A stretch of DNA of 64,000 bases. Origin: Actinocatenispora thailandica (GTDB lineage: Bacteria; Actinomycetota; Actinomycetes; Mycobacteriales; Micromonosporaceae). Numbering within the stretch: position 1 is the stretch's first letter; the number at the start of each line of letters is the position of its first letter. The translations under genes and the position numbers were made by a program. The stretch covers positions 3,966,198-4,030,197 of the forward strand of contig NZ_AP023355.1 of assembly GCF_016865425.1 (NCBI RefSeq), in the 5' to 3' direction. Under the pieces are notes generated by a model. It did not search any database, was not told where the DNA came from, and saw only the letters and a program-made list of their open reading frames with translations. Shown piece by piece: positions 61,660 to 64,000 of this stretch.

Positions 61660-62634
61660 GTGTCGATGCACCACTTCAGCTACGGGCTGTTAACGCCGAT
61701 CCTCGCGTACTCGGCATCCTATGTCGGCTGCCTGCTCGGCCTGATGTGCGCCTCCCGGGCCCGGGTACTGACCGGGGCCGGCCGCCGCGGCTGGTTGCTG
61801 ATCGCCGCCGTGTCGCTGGGCGGTACCGGCATCTGGGTCATGCACTTCATCGCGATGCTCGGCTTCACCGTCGACAACGTGACCATCCGCTACAACATGC
61901 CGCTGACCGTGGTCAGCGCGCTGGTGGCGATCGTCGCGGTCGGAGCCGGTTTCTGGATCGTCGGCAACGACGCCCGCAAGCTGCACCGCATCGCGCTCGC
62001 CGGCCTGCTCACCGGCGCGGGCGTGGCCGGCATGCACTACCTCGGGATGGCCGCGATGGTGCTGCCGGCCAAGATGAGCTACGAGCCGATCCTGTTCACG
62101 CTGTCGGTCCTGATCGCGGTCGTCGCGGCGGCGGTGGCGCTGTGGTTCACGCTGGTCATCCGCGGCCGGGCGGCGACGCTCGCGGCCGCCGCGGTGATGG
62201 GCGTCGCGGTGTGCGGCATGCACTACACCGGGATGGCCGCGATGCGGCTGACGCCGGACCCGACCGGCGGCATCGGCGGTACCTCGTTCACCGGGCTGCT
62301 CCCACCGATGCTGCTGGTGGTCAGCGTGGTGACCGTGGTGCTGCTGATCTTCGTGGCGTTCTCCGCCTCGCCGGCGGAGCTGGTCGAGGACGCCGAGTTC
62401 GCCGCCCGGATGCAACGCACCGCGCGCGAGCGGGAGGAGCGCGAGGAGGCGCAGCGTCAGCGCCTGCAGGCGCCACGGCCGCACTCGGAGTCGATCTCGG
62501 CCCCGGCCGGCACGCTGCGCTCCGCTCCGGTACGGCCGACGCCGTCGTCGCGCCCGTTGCCGTCGCCGACCCCGCACCAGCAGCCCACGTCCCGGCGGCT
62601 CAGCCGTCGGCTCGGCGCCCGCGGCGACGAGTAG
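61660..62634 (+). CDS. MHYT-domain membrane protein
   Basis: 324 residues; seven helices in ~5-235 with three MHYT-type motifs: VMHFIAML, GMHYLGM and GMHYTGM. MHYT is proposed to bind copper and sense O2, CO or NO. Here there is no GGDEF, EAL or kinase output domain, only a cytosolic Arg/Glu-rich coiled stretch (~245-275) and a Pro/Ser-rich tail. GTG 61660 with AAAGG about ten nt upstream; ATG 61666 also possible. Divergent from hypX. Confidence 0.88.
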   Translation: MSMHHFSYGLLTPILAYSASYVGCLLGLMCASRARVLTGAGRRGWLLIAAVSLGGTGIWVMHFIAMLGFTVDNVTIRYNMPLTVVSALVAIVAVGAGFWIVGNDARKLHRIALAGLLTGAGVAGMHYLGMAAMVLPAKMSYEPILFTLSVLIAVVAAAVALWFTLVIRGRAATLAAAAVMGVAVCGMHYTGMAAMRLTPDPTGGIGGTSFTGLLPPMLLVVSVVTVVLLIFVAFSASPAELVEDAEFAARMQRTAREREEREEAQRQRLQAPRPHSESISAPAGTLRSAPVRPTPSSRPLPSPTPHQQPTSRRLSRRLGARGDE

Positions 62635-62658
62635 CCCACCGACACCGAGGACCGCCTG

Positions 62659-62700
62659 CCGGTCCGTGGCCTGGCGCGATCGTGCCACGCCACGGACCGG
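62659..62700 (+). terminator. MHYT terminator
   Basis: 12-bp stem CCGGTCCGTGGC/GCCACGGACCGG (62659-62670, 62689-62700) with an inner TGGC/GCCA pair. Confidence 0.75.
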
Positions 62701-63215
62701 CACCGTCGTACCGTGCCGGCCTCGTCGCCGATCCCGCCGTTCTCGCCGTTCCCGCCGGTCCCGCCGGTGTCGTCGCCGGCTCTCGTCCCGCCGGAACCGC
62801 GGCGCTTTTCGCCACCGTCGATGCGCACTGGGCTGCGCTGGGTGAGCGAAGCCGGCAGCCGGTAACGAATTGACATAGGTCGGATCGCCCAAACTTGCCT
62901 GTCGCCCCGGAGCAGTGCAATGTCACATGCTACCGAGGCAAAGGGGGCTGATGGGCATCCCGGAGCGGTCGCGGCGCAAGCGGACGCCGCAGACCGCACC
63001 GCACACCGCACCCCGATCCGACCGTTACCGACGCCAGCTGTCCCGCCGCGCCTGACCGTCGAATCCGGCCGGTGACCGGAAGCGCCGACACGGCTGCCGA
63101 GGCGCCCAGCCGGGCGGGCGTACCGGCCGAGACTGCCACGCCCGCGGCCCGCGGATCCTGCACGACTCCAAGCGGCGGAGGCAACTCCGCCGGACCTAGC
63201 AGAGGGGTTCACCGG
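62701..63215. other. 515-bp upstream region of the binding-protein gene
   Basis: No gene supported. Near 62727-62765 is a run of 9-bp CCGTTCTCG/CCGGTCCCG repeats. A TTGACA box at about 62873 has no good -10 at 16-18 nt. The stretch is otherwise GC-rich with no conserved protein. Confidence 0.45.
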
Positions 63216-64000
63216 ATGAGGAAGACGAAGCTCGCCGTCGCGCTCGTCGCCGTGTCGACGCTTGCCCTGAGCGGCTGCCAGGGCGTGTTCGGTGGCAGCG
63301 ACAAGAGCAGCTCGGACGGTCCGATCGTGCTCGGGATGGCCGTCCCGATGTCGGGCAGCAGCTCGGCGATCGGCCCGTACATGAAGAACGGCGCCCAGTT
63401 GGCGATCGACGAGATCAACGCCAAGGGCGGCGTCCTCGGCCGCAAGCTGAAGCTGAACGTGCAGGACAGCGCGTGCGACCCGAAGACCGCGAGTACCGCG
63501 GCGAACAAGCTGGTCGCGGCGGGCGTGACGATGTCGGTCGGCGGCTACTGCTCGTCCGCGACGCTGCCGACCCTCTCGGTGTTCAACAAGGCGAACACTC
63601 CGATGATCATCCCGGCCGCCAACTCGGCCGACCTCGTCTCGCAGCACCTGCCGAACGTCTTCCTGATCAACGGTACCGGCGTGCAGCAGGCGCAGGCCGC
63701 GGTCAGCTGGCTGACCAAGCAGAAGGCCACCCGGGTGGCGCTGGTCGACGACAGCACCAGCTACTCCACCGACATCACCAAGCGCGCCAAGACCGACATC
63801 GGCAAGACCGGCGGCGCGATGAAGGCGGTCCTGCACGAGTCGGTGAACGCCGGGGAGAGCGACTACAGCTCGAACGTGCACGACATCGTGTCGGCGCACC
63901 CCGACTTCGTCTACTGGACCGGCTACTACCAGGAGGGCGGGCTGATCATCCGGCAGCTGCGCCAGGCCGGTTACCACGGGAAGATCATGGTCGCCGACGG
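63216..64000 (+). CDS. Branched-chain amino-acid-type ABC substrate-binding lipoprotein (partial)
   Basis: LivK/LivJ-type periplasmic-binding fold. The window ends inside the gene after 261 codons. Lipobox LALSGC (Cys about 21), Ser/Asp linker, then IVLGMAVPMSGSSSAIGPYMKNGAQLAIDEINAKGG and LVAAGVTMSVGGYCSSATLP typical of this family. The ATG at 63216 follows GAGGGG at nine-nt spacing. The usual livHMGF genes would be expected beyond the window. The substrate is a hydrophobic amino acid or similar, not defined. Confidence 0.9.
   Translation, partial: MRKTKLAVALVAVSTLALSGCQGVFGGSDKSSSDGPIVLGMAVPMSGSSSAIGPYMKNGAQLAIDEINAKGGVLGRKLKLNVQDSACDPKTASTAANKLVAAGVTMSVGGYCSSATLPTLSVFNKANTPMIIPAANSADLVSQHLPNVFLINGTGVQQAQAAVSWLTKQKATRVALVDDSTSYSTDITKRAKTDIGKTGGAMKAVLHESVNAGESDYSSNVHDIVSAHPDFVYWTGYYQEGGLIIRQLRQAGYHGKIMVAD

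Noticed and set aside
62727-62770. 9-bp repeats as a collagen-like gene on the minus strand
   Set aside because: The minus frame crosses a terminator and has no start region or homology.

Overview
The window is 64 kb of very GC-rich chromosomal DNA with closely packed genes, actinobacterial codon use, many GTG starts and many overlapping ATGA/GTGA stop-start junctions. Several features suggest a Micromonosporales-type actinomycete: a bifunctional LysX, an HU protein with a long lysine-rich tail, a group-2 sigma factor, orn next to tRNA-His, HypX and LCP proteins. The genus cannot be fixed from sequence reading alone (Actinocatenispora-like is a guess). No phage, transposase, integrase or CRISPR is visible. 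The region looks like ordinary chromosome with accessory patches.

Layout. 0-20 kb: the aspartate-family operon argS-lysA-hom-thrC runs leftward from 19.8 to 14.2 kb. thrB lies about 13 kb further on, on the same strand, separated by an M36 metalloprotease, a membrane protein with a two-component system, a MacB-like ABC exporter, and a divergent MocR regulator/EamA transporter pair. 20-34 kb: lysX is translationally coupled to an alpha/beta hydrolase, followed by a DMT-like membrane protein and an EEP-family hydrolase, a MarR/RND efflux divergon, a group-2 sigma factor and a medium-chain acyl-CoA synthetase. 34-45 kb: a DUF4232 lipoprotein, a TetR/ABC-2 exporter divergon with a double ATPase, an RpiR regulator next to a NamZ-type exo-muramidase, DUF488, orn, tRNA-His and a methyltransferase. 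45-53 kb: a run of G-loop hairpins, a CDF metal exporter with a clear promoter, a stand-alone ctaD, a three-gene cassette (Cys-rich protein, Tat-exported protein, MauE-like membrane protein), pirin and HU. 53-64 kb: a LuxR/aldo-keto reductase divergon, hexapeptide-repeat protein, MarR, Usp-like, LCP and AlkZ-like proteins, a HypX/MHYT divergon, and the start of an amino-acid ABC binding lipoprotein.

The two most unusual parts are both in the 44-51 kb section. One is a 0.7-kb intergenic region (44614-45323) carrying eight hairpins whose apical loops contain runs of five or six G, five of them in a ~41-bp tandem array with compensatory stem changes. The other is the Cys-rich/Tat/MauE cassette at 48878-50859. 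There an 18-cysteine protein with no signal peptide is encoded next to a Tat substrate and a redox-type membrane protein, and the last two genes are linked by a ladder of tiny overlapping ORFs.

Regulation visible in the sequence: at least eight genes have a TANNNT hexamer 6-8 nt before the start codon, which suggests leaderless transcripts. Three divergons have promoters or palindromes compact enough to predict operator positions. Strong inverted-repeat terminators separate most convergent pairs.
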